The position numbers and the translations under genes are program-made. Below, in pieces: positions 8,558 to 14,931 of a stretch of DNA of 39,138 nucleotides. Below the pieces are notes generated by a model that worked only from the letters and a program-made list of their open reading frames with translations, was not told where the DNA came from and did no database searches. This DNA is from Beijerinckiaceae bacterium (GTDB lineage Bacteria; Pseudomonadota; Alphaproteobacteria; Rhizobiales; Beijerinckiaceae). The first letter of the stretch is position 1; each line of letters starts with the position of its first letter. The stretch lies in contig JAUXWZ010000119.1 of the NCBI GenBank assembly GCA_030684835.1, positions 1 through 39,138 on the forward strand, written 5' to 3'.

Positions 8558-9004
8558 ATGGGTGCATCTATCGGAGCCCCTGGACGCAAGAGCGGTCGGC
8601 GCAGGCGCGGCGTTCCGCGCTATGGCGCCATGGCTGAAATCAACATGACGCCGTTCATCGACGTCATGCTTGTGCTGCTCATTATTTTCATGGTCGCCGC
8701 GCCGTTGCTGGCGACTGGCGTGCCGATTGATTTGCCGCAGACGAAAGCGGCGGCGCTCAACATCGACCAGAAACCAGTGTCTATCGCTATCGACGAGAAG
8801 GGCGATATTCATCTTATGGATCAGCCTGTGCGCGTGGAGGATTTGATCGGCCGCTTGCAGGATGCCGCCAAGGCCGGCGCTGACGAGCGCATCTATGTGC
8901 GCGGCGCGCGCTCTGTAAATTATGGGCGCGTTGCTGAGGTGATGTCGCTGATCACGAGCGCAGGTTACAAGAAAGTTGCGCTTGTCACCGAGCAGGAGAA
9001 GTGA
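8558..9004 (+). CDS. tolR: Tol-Pal energy-coupling protein TolR
   Basis: 148 residues. After a basic cytoplasmic tail (KSGRRRRG) a single helix carries EINMTPFIDVMLVLLIIFMV; D35 is the proton-binding Asp of the TolR/ExbD family. The periplasmic part (about 60-148) is the small dimeric domain, with the family pattern DEKGDIHLMDQPVRVEDLIG and ending KVALVTEQEK. It works with TolQ to convert proton flow into movement of TolA. tolA starts seven bases after the stop, at GTG 9012. Confidence 0.95.
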   Translation: MGASIGAPGRKSGRRRRGVPRYGAMAEINMTPFIDVMLVLLIIFMVAAPLLATGVPIDLPQTKAAALNIDQKPVSIAIDEKGDIHLMDQPVRVEDLIGRLQDAAKAGADERIYVRGARSVNYGRVAEVMSLITSAGYKKVALVTEQEK

Positions 9005-9011
9005 GACCGGC

Positions 9012-10148
9012 GTGAAATTTCGCCCCACAGAGCCTGGTGTCTACATCTCGGCGGCGTTGCATGGCGCGCTGCTGCTGACGGCGCTTGTCTCGTTTTCCGA
9101 CTCGCGAAAGTTTGAGGACGCGGCGGAGGCGATCCCCGTCGATATGATCACGGAGTCGCAGTTCAACGAAGTGGTGAAGGGCCTGCGCGAGGCGCCGCCT
9201 GCAGAAACGCCCAAGCCCGTGGTGGATCGCGTCGCCGAGGTCGAGGAGTCGAAACCGCAGCCGGTCGTGCAGGAAGTCAAGGTCGACGTGCCTGCGCCTC
9301 CGCCGCCGATGCGTGAGCCCGACCCTGCGCCGCCCGAACCGCCCCAGGCCGCCGCGCCGCCCGAGCCGGCTCCGCCTGTCCCCACGCCGCCGCCGCGCCC
9401 GCCCGAGCCGAAAGTTGAGGTCTCGGCGAAGCCTGAGCCGCCCAAGCCTGAGCCGCCAAAGCCGGTAACGGCGGAAGCCGTCCTGCCGCCCACGCCGCCG
9501 CCGCGTCCACGCGAATTGGCCAAGATCGAGCCGCCGAAAGTTGCGCCTCCCAAGCCTACGCCGCCTAAGCCGGAGCCGCCCAAGGTTCCGCCTAAGCCTG
9601 CGCTCGACCGCGCGCAAATTACGGCCCTTCTGGACAAGCAGAGGAAAGAGGACGAAGCGAAGAAGCCCCCTAGGCCCCCTTCCGGACGTGAGGCGACAGA
9701 ACAACGCAAGTTTGATCCAAACTCCATCGCCAAACTTCTCTCGAAGGAGGAGCCCGGTCAGCGCGCGTCAACCGGTCGCGCGCTCAATCAAACAGCGTCG
9801 CTCGGCAATCCCACGGCGAGTGGTCAGCGCATGTCGCCTTCGTTGTGGGGTCAGCTCGATGGCTACATGATCGATCAATACAAGCGGTGCTGGAGCTACA
9901 TGTCGCTTGGCCCCACGGCCCGATTCATCCCGCAGATTGAAGTGTCATTCACGTCTGCCGGTGTGCTGGCGCGTGAGCCGAGACTTCGCAACCAACCGTC
10001 AGATCCTAATTTGCGCGCACTTGCCGACAGTGCGATGCGCGCGGTTAAGCAGTGCAATCCGCTGCGCATCCCCGCGCAATTTCTGCCTTATTACAACGAG
10101 TGGAAAGATCGCATCCTGCGGTTCGATCCAGATGAAATGTCAGGTTAG
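9012..10148 (+). CDS. tolA: Tol-Pal protein TolA with proline-rich linker
   Basis: 378 residues from GTG 9012; the frame is open further upstream but overlaps tolR, and GTG 9012 directly follows it. One N-terminal helix (about 13-32, ending SFSDSRKF) anchors it in the inner membrane. Residues about 95-215 are dominated by PEPPK, PPPRP and KPTPPK units, then a charged helix (ALLDKQRKEDEAKK). The C-terminal domain (about 280-378) fits TolA domain III: SPSLWGQLDGYMIDQYKRCW, then two Cys (W-S and K-Q-C-N contexts) and the closing YYNEWKDRILRFDP. TolA spans the periplasm to touch TolB and Pal. In enterobacteria the middle domain is an alanine-rich helix, so this one is TonB-like in composition. 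Confidence 0.92.
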   Translation: MKFRPTEPGVYISAALHGALLLTALVSFSDSRKFEDAAEAIPVDMITESQFNEVVKGLREAPPAETPKPVVDRVAEVEESKPQPVVQEVKVDVPAPPPPMREPDPAPPEPPQAAAPPEPAPPVPTPPPRPPEPKVEVSAKPEPPKPEPPKPVTAEAVLPPTPPPRPRELAKIEPPKVAPPKPTPPKPEPPKVPPKPALDRAQITALLDKQRKEDEAKKPPRPPSGREATEQRKFDPNSIAKLLSKEEPGQRASTGRALNQTASLGNPTASGQRMSPSLWGQLDGYMIDQYKRCWSYMSLGPTARFIPQIEVSFTSAGVLAREPRLRNQPSDPNLRALADSAMRAVKQCNPLRIPAQFLPYYNEWKDRILRFDPDEMSG

Positions 10149-10196
10149 CGCAGCGTACGCGACGCCTTCCTCAACTTCAGTCCGAAAGACCGCGCC

Positions 10197-11549
10197 ATGA
10201 CCCTTCTCTTCACTCGCCGCAGCGCTGGCCTCTCGCTCGCAGGATCGCTTGCCGGTCTTGCCGCCGCGCCCATTATTGGAACACCACTAAACGGGTTTTC
10301 CGCGCAGGCGCAGGCGCCGCGCGAACTCGACATTCGTGGCGGCTCGTTCCGCCCGGTGAATATCGCGGTGACGAATTTTGCCGGCGACGCGCAGCAGGGG
10401 CCCGCGTTGAGCTCCGTCATCACCGACAATTTCCGGCGTTCTGTTTATCTTGCGCCCGTCGATCAGCGCACATTCACAGAACGGGACCCCAATCCCGACT
10501 CGCCGCCGAACTTTGATGCGTGGCGTTCGATCAATGCGCAATATGTTGTTCTTGGCCGCACCGGCCGCGGCCCTGACGGGCGGCTGCGCACGGAGTATCG
10601 GCTGTGGGACGTGACGAGCGGGCAGCAGGTCGCGGGGCAGCAGTTCGTTACTGACCCACAAAACTCCCGCCGCGTTGCGCATATCGTCTCCGATGCGATT
10701 TTCTCACGCATTACTGGCGAGAAGGGGTGCTTCGACACGCGCGTCGCCTTCATCGATGAATCCGGCCCGCGTGAAAAACGTCGCAAGCGTCTCGCACTGA
10801 TGGATCAAGACGGCGCCAACGTGCGCTATCTGAGCACGGGCGACGAGCTTGTTGTGACGCCCCGTTTCTCGCCGTCATCGCAGGAAGTGACCTACATGGC
10901 GTTCGGCGCGGGGGATCCGCGCGTCTACCTGTTGAACATTGAAACGCGCCAGCGAGAGGTGGTCGGCAATTTCCCCGGCATGACCTTCAGCCCGCGCTTT
11001 TCGCCCGATGGACAGCGCATCATCATGTCGCTGTCGCAAGGCAGTTCGACAAATCTCTACACGATGGATTTGCGTTCGCGCACGACCACGCGCCTGACGG
11101 ACACCGCGGGCATCGATACGTCGCCATCCTATTCGCCAGATGGATCTCAGATCGTGTTTGAGAGCGATCGCGGCGGCGGGCAGCAGGTGTATGTGATGGC
11201 CGCGAACGGTAGTGGCGCAAAGCGTATTTCATTCGGGCAGGGCGCCCGTTATTCGACACCTGTGTGGTCGCCCAAGGGTGATTTCATCGCCTTTACGCGC
11301 CAGCGCGCTGGCTCCTTTGGCATCGGCGTCATGCGGCCCGATGGATCAGGCGAGCGCATCATCACGGAGGGCTATCATAACGAGGGCCCGACGTGGGCGC
11401 CCAACGGGCTGTTCCTGATGTTCTTCCGCGAACCAGGCGGACAGGCCGGCGGCAAAATCTACATGACAGACGTGACGGGCAGGGGCGAGTTCGTGGTCAA
11501 GACGCCAGCTTTCGCATCCGATCCGTCGTGGGGTCCGTTGCTGAGCTAA
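10197..11549 (+). CDS. tolB: Tol-Pal periplasmic beta-propeller protein TolB
   Basis: 450 residues. The N-terminus has an export signal (about 1-41, ending FSAQAQA) with FTRRSAGL near its start, a Tat-like twin arginine. The N-terminal domain ([14 protein letters not shown], about 55-180) is followed by a six-bladed propeller built of PD40/WD40-like units such as [11 protein letters not shown] and [23 protein letters not shown]. TolB binds Pal and TolA in the periplasm. The stop lies two bases from the ruvC stop on the other strand. Neither pal nor cpoB follows, which is unusual. Confidence 0.95.
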   Translation: MTLLFTRRSAGLSLAGSLAGLAAAPIIGTPLNGFSAQAQAPRELDIRGGSFRPVNIAVTNFAGDAQQGPALSSVITDNFRRSVYLAPVDQRTFTERDPNPDSPPNFDAWRSINAQYVVLGRTGRGPDGRLRTEYRLWDVTSGQQVAGQQFVTDPQNSRRVAHIVSDAIFSRITGEKGCFDTRVAFIDESGPREKRRKRLALMDQDGANVRYLSTGDELVVTPRFSPSSQEVTYMAFGAGDPRVYLLNIETRQREVVGNFPGMTFSPRFSPDGQRIIMSLSQGSSTNLYTMDLRSRTTTRLTDTAGIDTSPSYSPDGSQIVFESDRGGGQQVYVMAANGSGAKRISFGQGARYSTPVWSPKGDFIAFTRQRAGSFGIGVMRPDGSGERIITEGYHNEGPTWAPNGLFLMFFREPGGQAGGKIYMTDVTGRGEFVVKTPAFASDPSWGPLLS

Positions 11550-11551
11550 TT

Positions 11552-12070
11552 TTAGATGCTGCGCGCCAGCGCCAACTTCATTTCTCGCGCGCCACGATGT
11601 TGCGCATGACAGATGGCGACAGCAAGCGCGTCGGCGGCGTCAGCTGATTTTGCTTCCGCGCGTGGCAGCAGAATGCGGATCATCGCGGCGATCTGCTGCT
11701 TTTCGGCATGGCCCGCGCCGACCACGGTTTTTTTGACAAGATTGGCTGCGTATTCGGCGACCGGCAAACCTGCAAGCGCGGGTACGACAAGCGCAACGCC
11801 GCGCGCCTGACCGAGTTTGAGCGCCGATTGCGGATCGCGGTTGACGAAGGTTTCCTCGACGGCAGCCTCCGTCGGCATATGCGCGTGGATGATTTGCGCC
11901 AGGCCTTCGTGCAATTGACGCAAGCGGTCGCTGAGGGTCAGCGCGGCGTCGGAACGCACAACGCCGCAGGCCACAAAGACGAGCCGCGAGCCCGCAGCTT
12001 CAATAATGCCCCAGCCCATGTTGCGGAGACCGGGGTCGATCCCGATAATGCGAATCGGCGTCTGTGGCAT
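11552..12070 (-). CDS. ruvC: Holliday junction endonuclease RuvC
   Basis: 172 residues. The RNase H-like fold begins [15 protein letters not shown] (catalytic D12). The next acidic residues are E72/E73 in AAVEETFVN and the D144/D147 pair in [19 protein letters not shown]. RuvC resolves the junction held by RuvAB. Here the gene is 6.5 kb from ruvA and reads the other way, tail to tail with tolB with only two bases between the stop codons. yebC, its frequent upstream neighbour, is on the same strand at 17000-17746 but separated by five genes. A GC-rich 58-bp region separates its start from the TSUP gene on the plus strand. Confidence 0.96.
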   Translation of the reverse strand: MPQTPIRIIGIDPGLRNMGWGIIEAAGSRLVFVACGVVRSDAALTLSDRLRQLHEGLAQIIHAHMPTEAAVEETFVNRDPQSALKLGQARGVALVVPALAGLPVAEYAANLVKKTVVGAGHAEKQQIAAMIRILLPRAEAKSADAADALAVAICHAQHRGAREMKLALARSI

Positions 12071-12128
12071 ATACTCAATCTACCAGCCCCGATGCGCTTT
12101 GCGCCAGCGCGTCTTCCCGGAGCATCAA

Positions 12129-12920
12129 TTGACGGACGCCCATAGCCTTGGCTCGCTCTTTGCGGAAGTCTGGGCGCTCCTCCTGCAGCCCGCGACATGG
12201 TTCGTCGCTGCTGTTGTTTTCATTTCCGGCATCGTGCGCGGTTTCTCGGGCTTCGGCGGCGCGTTGATCTTCATCCCGCTGACAGCCTCCATGCTTGGCC
12301 CGGCCAAGGCGGTCGCGGTGTTCTTTCTGTTCGATCTCGTGAGCGCGACCCCGTACGGTTACACCTACATCGGCAAATGTCGACTGCGCGAAATCTTGCC
12401 CATGCTCGCAGGTTCGGCGCTCACTGTTCCATTGGGCGTGTGGATTCTCGCCAATGCGGACCCCGTCTTGCTGCGCTGGCTGTTCGCTATCGTTGTCGGC
12501 GTGATGCTGGCCGTGCTGGCGACAGGATGGCGCTACAAGGGCGAGCCCAAGCCGCCTGTTTCGTTCGGGCTCGGCCTTACAGCGGGAGTCGCCAGCGGAT
12601 CGACCGGCATGGCCGGGCCAATCGTCATCGGCTATTGGTTGTCGAGCACGGCGGAAGCGGCCGTGATCCGCGCCAACATCATGGTGTATTACGCACTGTC
12701 CGCTACGATCGTGGACATTGTGCTTTTCTACAAGGGCCTGTTCACGTGGGACGTGGTTGTCTATGCGTTCATCGCCTGGCCGGTCTATTCGATTGGGCTG
12801 GCGCTTGGCGCCCGCGTGTTCAAAACCTCGAGCGACGCAAACTACCGCATTACGGCGTACGGGCTGATAGCGCTAGCCGCGATTCTCAGCCTTCCGCTTC
12901 TGGACCGTTTTCTCAGATGA
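12129..12920 (+). CDS. TauE/SafE (TSUP) family membrane permease
   Basis: 263 residues from TTG 12129, chosen because CGGAG at 12118-12122 sits about seven bases upstream and an earlier in-frame ATG at 12006 would run through ruvC. About eight hydrophobic helices are visible. The family signatures are GIVRGFSGFGGALIFIPL in the first helix pair and GLTAGVASGSTGMAGP in the second half, the repeated inverted halves of the fold. TSUP proteins export or import small sulfur-containing or organic anions such as sulfite, taurine products or sulfoacetate; the substrate here cannot be told. It is divergent from ruvC. Confidence 0.85.
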   Translation: MTDAHSLGSLFAEVWALLLQPATWFVAAVVFISGIVRGFSGFGGALIFIPLTASMLGPAKAVAVFFLFDLVSATPYGYTYIGKCRLREILPMLAGSALTVPLGVWILANADPVLLRWLFAIVVGVMLAVLATGWRYKGEPKPPVSFGLGLTAGVASGSTGMAGPIVIGYWLSSTAEAAVIRANIMVYYALSATIVDIVLFYKGLFTWDVVVYAFIAWPVYSIGLALGARVFKTSSDANYRITAYGLIALAAILSLPLLDRFLR

Positions 12921-12942
12921 ACGCACTCGCGAGATAACCAAT

Positions 12943-13122
12943 ATGATCCATCCCCTTTACGTTCTCGGCCTCGTTATGTTTCTGGGCATTGTCGCGTGGC
13001 CTGTCGCGCGCTCGCAGGGTTTTGTGCCCCGCGGTATGGAGGCGGATCTGATCGCGGTCGCCGTGCTCATCCTCTCGTACATGGCTTACAAGAGCTGGTG
13101 GCACAAACAACAAGGCAAGTGA
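12943..13122 (+). CDS. 59-residue membrane protein
   Basis: An ATG at 12943 opens 59 codons: residues 3-20 (HPLYVLGLVMFLGIVAWP) form one hydrophobic helix and 34-50 (ADLIAVAVLILSYMAYK) a second, followed by the polar tail WWHKQQGK. No strong ribosome binding site precedes it (ACCAAT). It lies 22 bp after the TSUP gene on the same strand, which suggests co-transcription and perhaps an accessory role for the permease, but that is inference. I recognise no family. Confidence 0.5.
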   Translation: MIHPLYVLGLVMFLGIVAWPVARSQGFVPRGMEADLIAVAVLILSYMAYKSWWHKQQGK

Positions 13123-13279
13123 CCAGAAAGCGAAGCTTCATGCAGAGCAATTGGAAGCGGTGCGAAATCAAATCGTAAGTACGCGTTTCTACCTACTGTT
13201 TCGCGGGTGCTGCAAAGGCCGTGTATTTGCTTGATCCTCCGCCGGGCGCTCCATAGCCTGCGCTCAGGGGTGGGGATTC

Positions 13280-13771
13280 ATGGCGGACGAAATCGAAAAG
13301 CCCAAGAGCAAAAAAGGTCTTGCTTCGTTGTCGCCCGAGAGACGGCGGCAGATCGCGAGCATGGGCGGCAAGAGCGTGCCGAAGGAGAAGCGCACCTTTG
13401 CGCGAAACCGCGACGTCGCGAGCGCGGCTGGCAAAAAAGGGGGTCGCACGATTCGGCCCGAAACACGCACGTTCGCCGTCTATCCGGAGCTAGCCTCTGT
13501 TGCTGGCCGCATTGGCGGCTCGACGAGCGTCTCGCAGAAAAAGTCCGCGCAACCGACCAGCTTTTTCCTCAATCTTTATTGCGGGGAAAAGCACATCATC
13601 ATCATAGAGGACGAAGCGAGCTTCAACTTCGAGCGCGCACAAGCAAAATTGCTGGACGCCTTAACCGCTCAGGGACTTTCACTTGAGGCCGGCTGGCGTC
13701 TCGAGGTTACAAACAAGCAGGGCGACGTCGTGTTTCGCATGCGCGACCGCGCTAAAAGCGAGCCTATCTGA
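13280..13771 (+). CDS. KGG-repeat stress-type protein with C-terminal alpha/beta domain
   Basis: 163 residues. Three KGG-like units are visible: SPERRRQIASMGGKSV (18-33), NRDVASAAGKKGGRTI (43-58) and YPELASVAGRIGGSTS (68-83), each with the Ala/Ser-x-x-Gly-x-x-Gly-Gly pattern of the KGG domain found in general stress proteins such as GsiB/ConJ. The C-terminal half (about 94-155) is a compact stretch, FFLNLYCGEKHIIIIEDE followed by WRLEVTNKQGDVVFRMRD, that resembles the small DUF6894-type domain of Hyphomicrobiales (recognised by eye only). The 3' end, to 13771, overlaps an antisense HicB-like frame by 103 bases. GGGGTGGGG at 13266-13274 serves as the ribosome site. Function unknown, likely stress-related. 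Confidence 0.65.
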   Translation: MADEIEKPKSKKGLASLSPERRRQIASMGGKSVPKEKRTFARNRDVASAAGKKGGRTIRPETRTFAVYPELASVAGRIGGSTSVSQKKSAQPTSFFLNLYCGEKHIIIIEDEASFNFERAQAKLLDALTAQGLSLEAGWRLEVTNKQGDVVFRMRDRAKSEPI

Positions 13772-14106
13772 AATCGCGCCGCGACGGACCGCGATCGCCT
13801 GATGCGATCATAGGAATGCGAGAATAATGCCGCGTCAGATGGGCGGGGAGTCGAGCTGATGGTCGCAGCCTCCAATAGGCCGTAAATAGCGTCCAGATCA
13901 TCGCGCGGAAGGTCTTCGAGGGTGAGCGGAGCCGCAATCGGACGCCCGAGCGCGCGGCGGGCGTCCAAGTGAGCGTTAAGCGCTTGTTGTCCCAACTCCA
14001 TGGCGTGCTCTAACGTCTCGGCTCGTAAACGAACCGATGGAGCGTCCGGCAAAGTGACCGTCATCGGCCCGGGCGGTCCGGAAATACGCACAAGATGCCA
14101 TGACAC
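13669..14106 (-). CDS. HicB-like antitoxin-type protein, orphan, possibly degraded
   Basis: 145 codons from a GTG at 14106, preceded on the minus strand by AAGGTGAGC at a good distance for translation. Residues about 16-60 fit a HicB-fold pattern: VTLPDAPSVRLRAETLEHAM, then ELGQQALNAHLDARRALGRP and IAAPLTLEDLP. In HicB this runs PDLPGC-x-x-x-G-x-TLEEA-x-x-NAREAL-x-x-HL-x-x-LREDG-x-PIPEP. The usual PGC triplet is replaced by PDAPS. After about residue 80 the sequence becomes arginine-rich and the last 34 codons are antisense to the KGG gene. No HicA toxin gene is visible on either side. It could be a true solo regulator or a decaying remnant. Confidence 0.45.
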   Translation of the reverse strand: MSWHLVRISGPPGPMTVTLPDAPSVRLRAETLEHAMELGQQALNAHLDARRALGRPIAAPLTLEDLPRDDLDAIYGLLEAATISSTPRPSDAALFSHSYDRIRRSRSVAARFQIGSLLARSRMRNTTSPCLFVTSRRQPASSESP

Positions 14107-14279
14107 GTTTTGCTCACCTTATTGCTATGCTTACGTTAAAAAAGGCTATTCGGTACGTATTTATACGCGACAATATCCCTTAGCGCACCAGTACGCAATG
14201 GGTGCATACTGCGATGGCATAGGGGGCGCAAAACCGTCATCGCTTAAGCGCGGCGGGGTCACAAACACTGGCAGAGAAC
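14107..14279 (+). promoter_or_regulatory. AT-rich divergent promoter region with overlapping inverted repeats
   Basis: 173 bp separate the HicB-like gene and the response regulator gene. It is more AT-rich than its surroundings. Two interleaved inverted repeats are present: CAGTACGCA (14189-14197) with TGCATACTG (14203-14211), one mismatch, and GCACC (14185-14189) with GGTGC (14201-14205), exact. This is the right place for an operator of the FixJ-type regulator or an autoregulatory site, but the binding protein is not known. Confidence 0.4.
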
Positions 14280-14915
14280 ATGGCGCTTGTTTCAAGCCAG
14301 GCTGACGCAAAACGCCTGGTAATTGTCGAAGACGAAGCTCAGCTTCTCGAGTTGATGAAGGAGGTCTTCGTCGGCGCAGGATATCGCGTGAAGGGTTTCG
14401 GTTGCGCTGAGGATCTTATCGCCGATCTAGATTGGATAACGTCCGTCGACTGCATCATCGCGGACGTGCGCCTGCCGGGTATGGACGGCCTGGAATTACT
14501 CAAGTTTGTTACAGAACGACATCCCGCGATCCCGATCGTCATCATGACCGGTCACGGCGATATTCCGATGGCGGTGAAGGCGATCAAGGATGGCGCCTTT
14601 GACTTCATCGAAAAGCCCTTCACGCCCGAGCGGCTCGAAGAAATTGTGGTCGCGGCATTGGCCTCCAGACCTCGCCTGCGGACCTTGCTGGATGTGAAAG
14701 ACGCCGAAAACACGCTGAGCCGTTTGACGCCGCGACAGGTCGAGATCGTCGATCTCATCGCGGAAGGCCTCACCAGCAAGGAAATTGCGGTGCGGCTAGG
14801 CATGAGCTTTCGCACCGTCGATACGCATCGCGCGCGCATCATGGAAAAGTTGCAGGTCAGTTCCCTGGCCGAGCTTTTGCGCTTGAGGCTAGCGGCGGAG
14901 TTCAGCGGCAGTTGA
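14280..14915 (+). CDS. FixJ/NarL-type response regulator
   Basis: 211 residues. The receiver domain (about 12-128) has the acidic pocket E17/D18, phospho-acceptor D62 in CIIADVRLPGMDG, T90 in VIMTGHGD and K112 in FIEKPF. A linker leads to a LuxR-type helix-turn-helix (about 146-205): LSRLTPRQVEIVDLIAEGLT then KEIAVRLGMSFRTVDTHRAR, with the C-terminal helix EKLQVSSLAELLRLRL. These are the marks of FixJ-class transcription activators. The histidine kinase starts 16 bp downstream, so the pair is a two-component system; its genes and signal are unknown. Nothing nearby suggests nitrogen fixation. Confidence 0.93.
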   Translation: MALVSSQADAKRLVIVEDEAQLLELMKEVFVGAGYRVKGFGCAEDLIADLDWITSVDCIIADVRLPGMDGLELLKFVTERHPAIPIVIMTGHGDIPMAVKAIKDGAFDFIEKPFTPERLEEIVVAALASRPRLRTLLDVKDAENTLSRLTPRQVEIVDLIAEGLTSKEIAVRLGMSFRTVDTHRARIMEKLQVSSLAELLRLRLAAEFSGS

Positions 14916-14931
14916 TGCGGGAGGCTGCGCT

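Noticed and set aside
9041-9733. Glycine-rich minus-strand frame opposite tolA
   Set aside because: The Gly/Ala repeats are the complement of the TolA proline codons.
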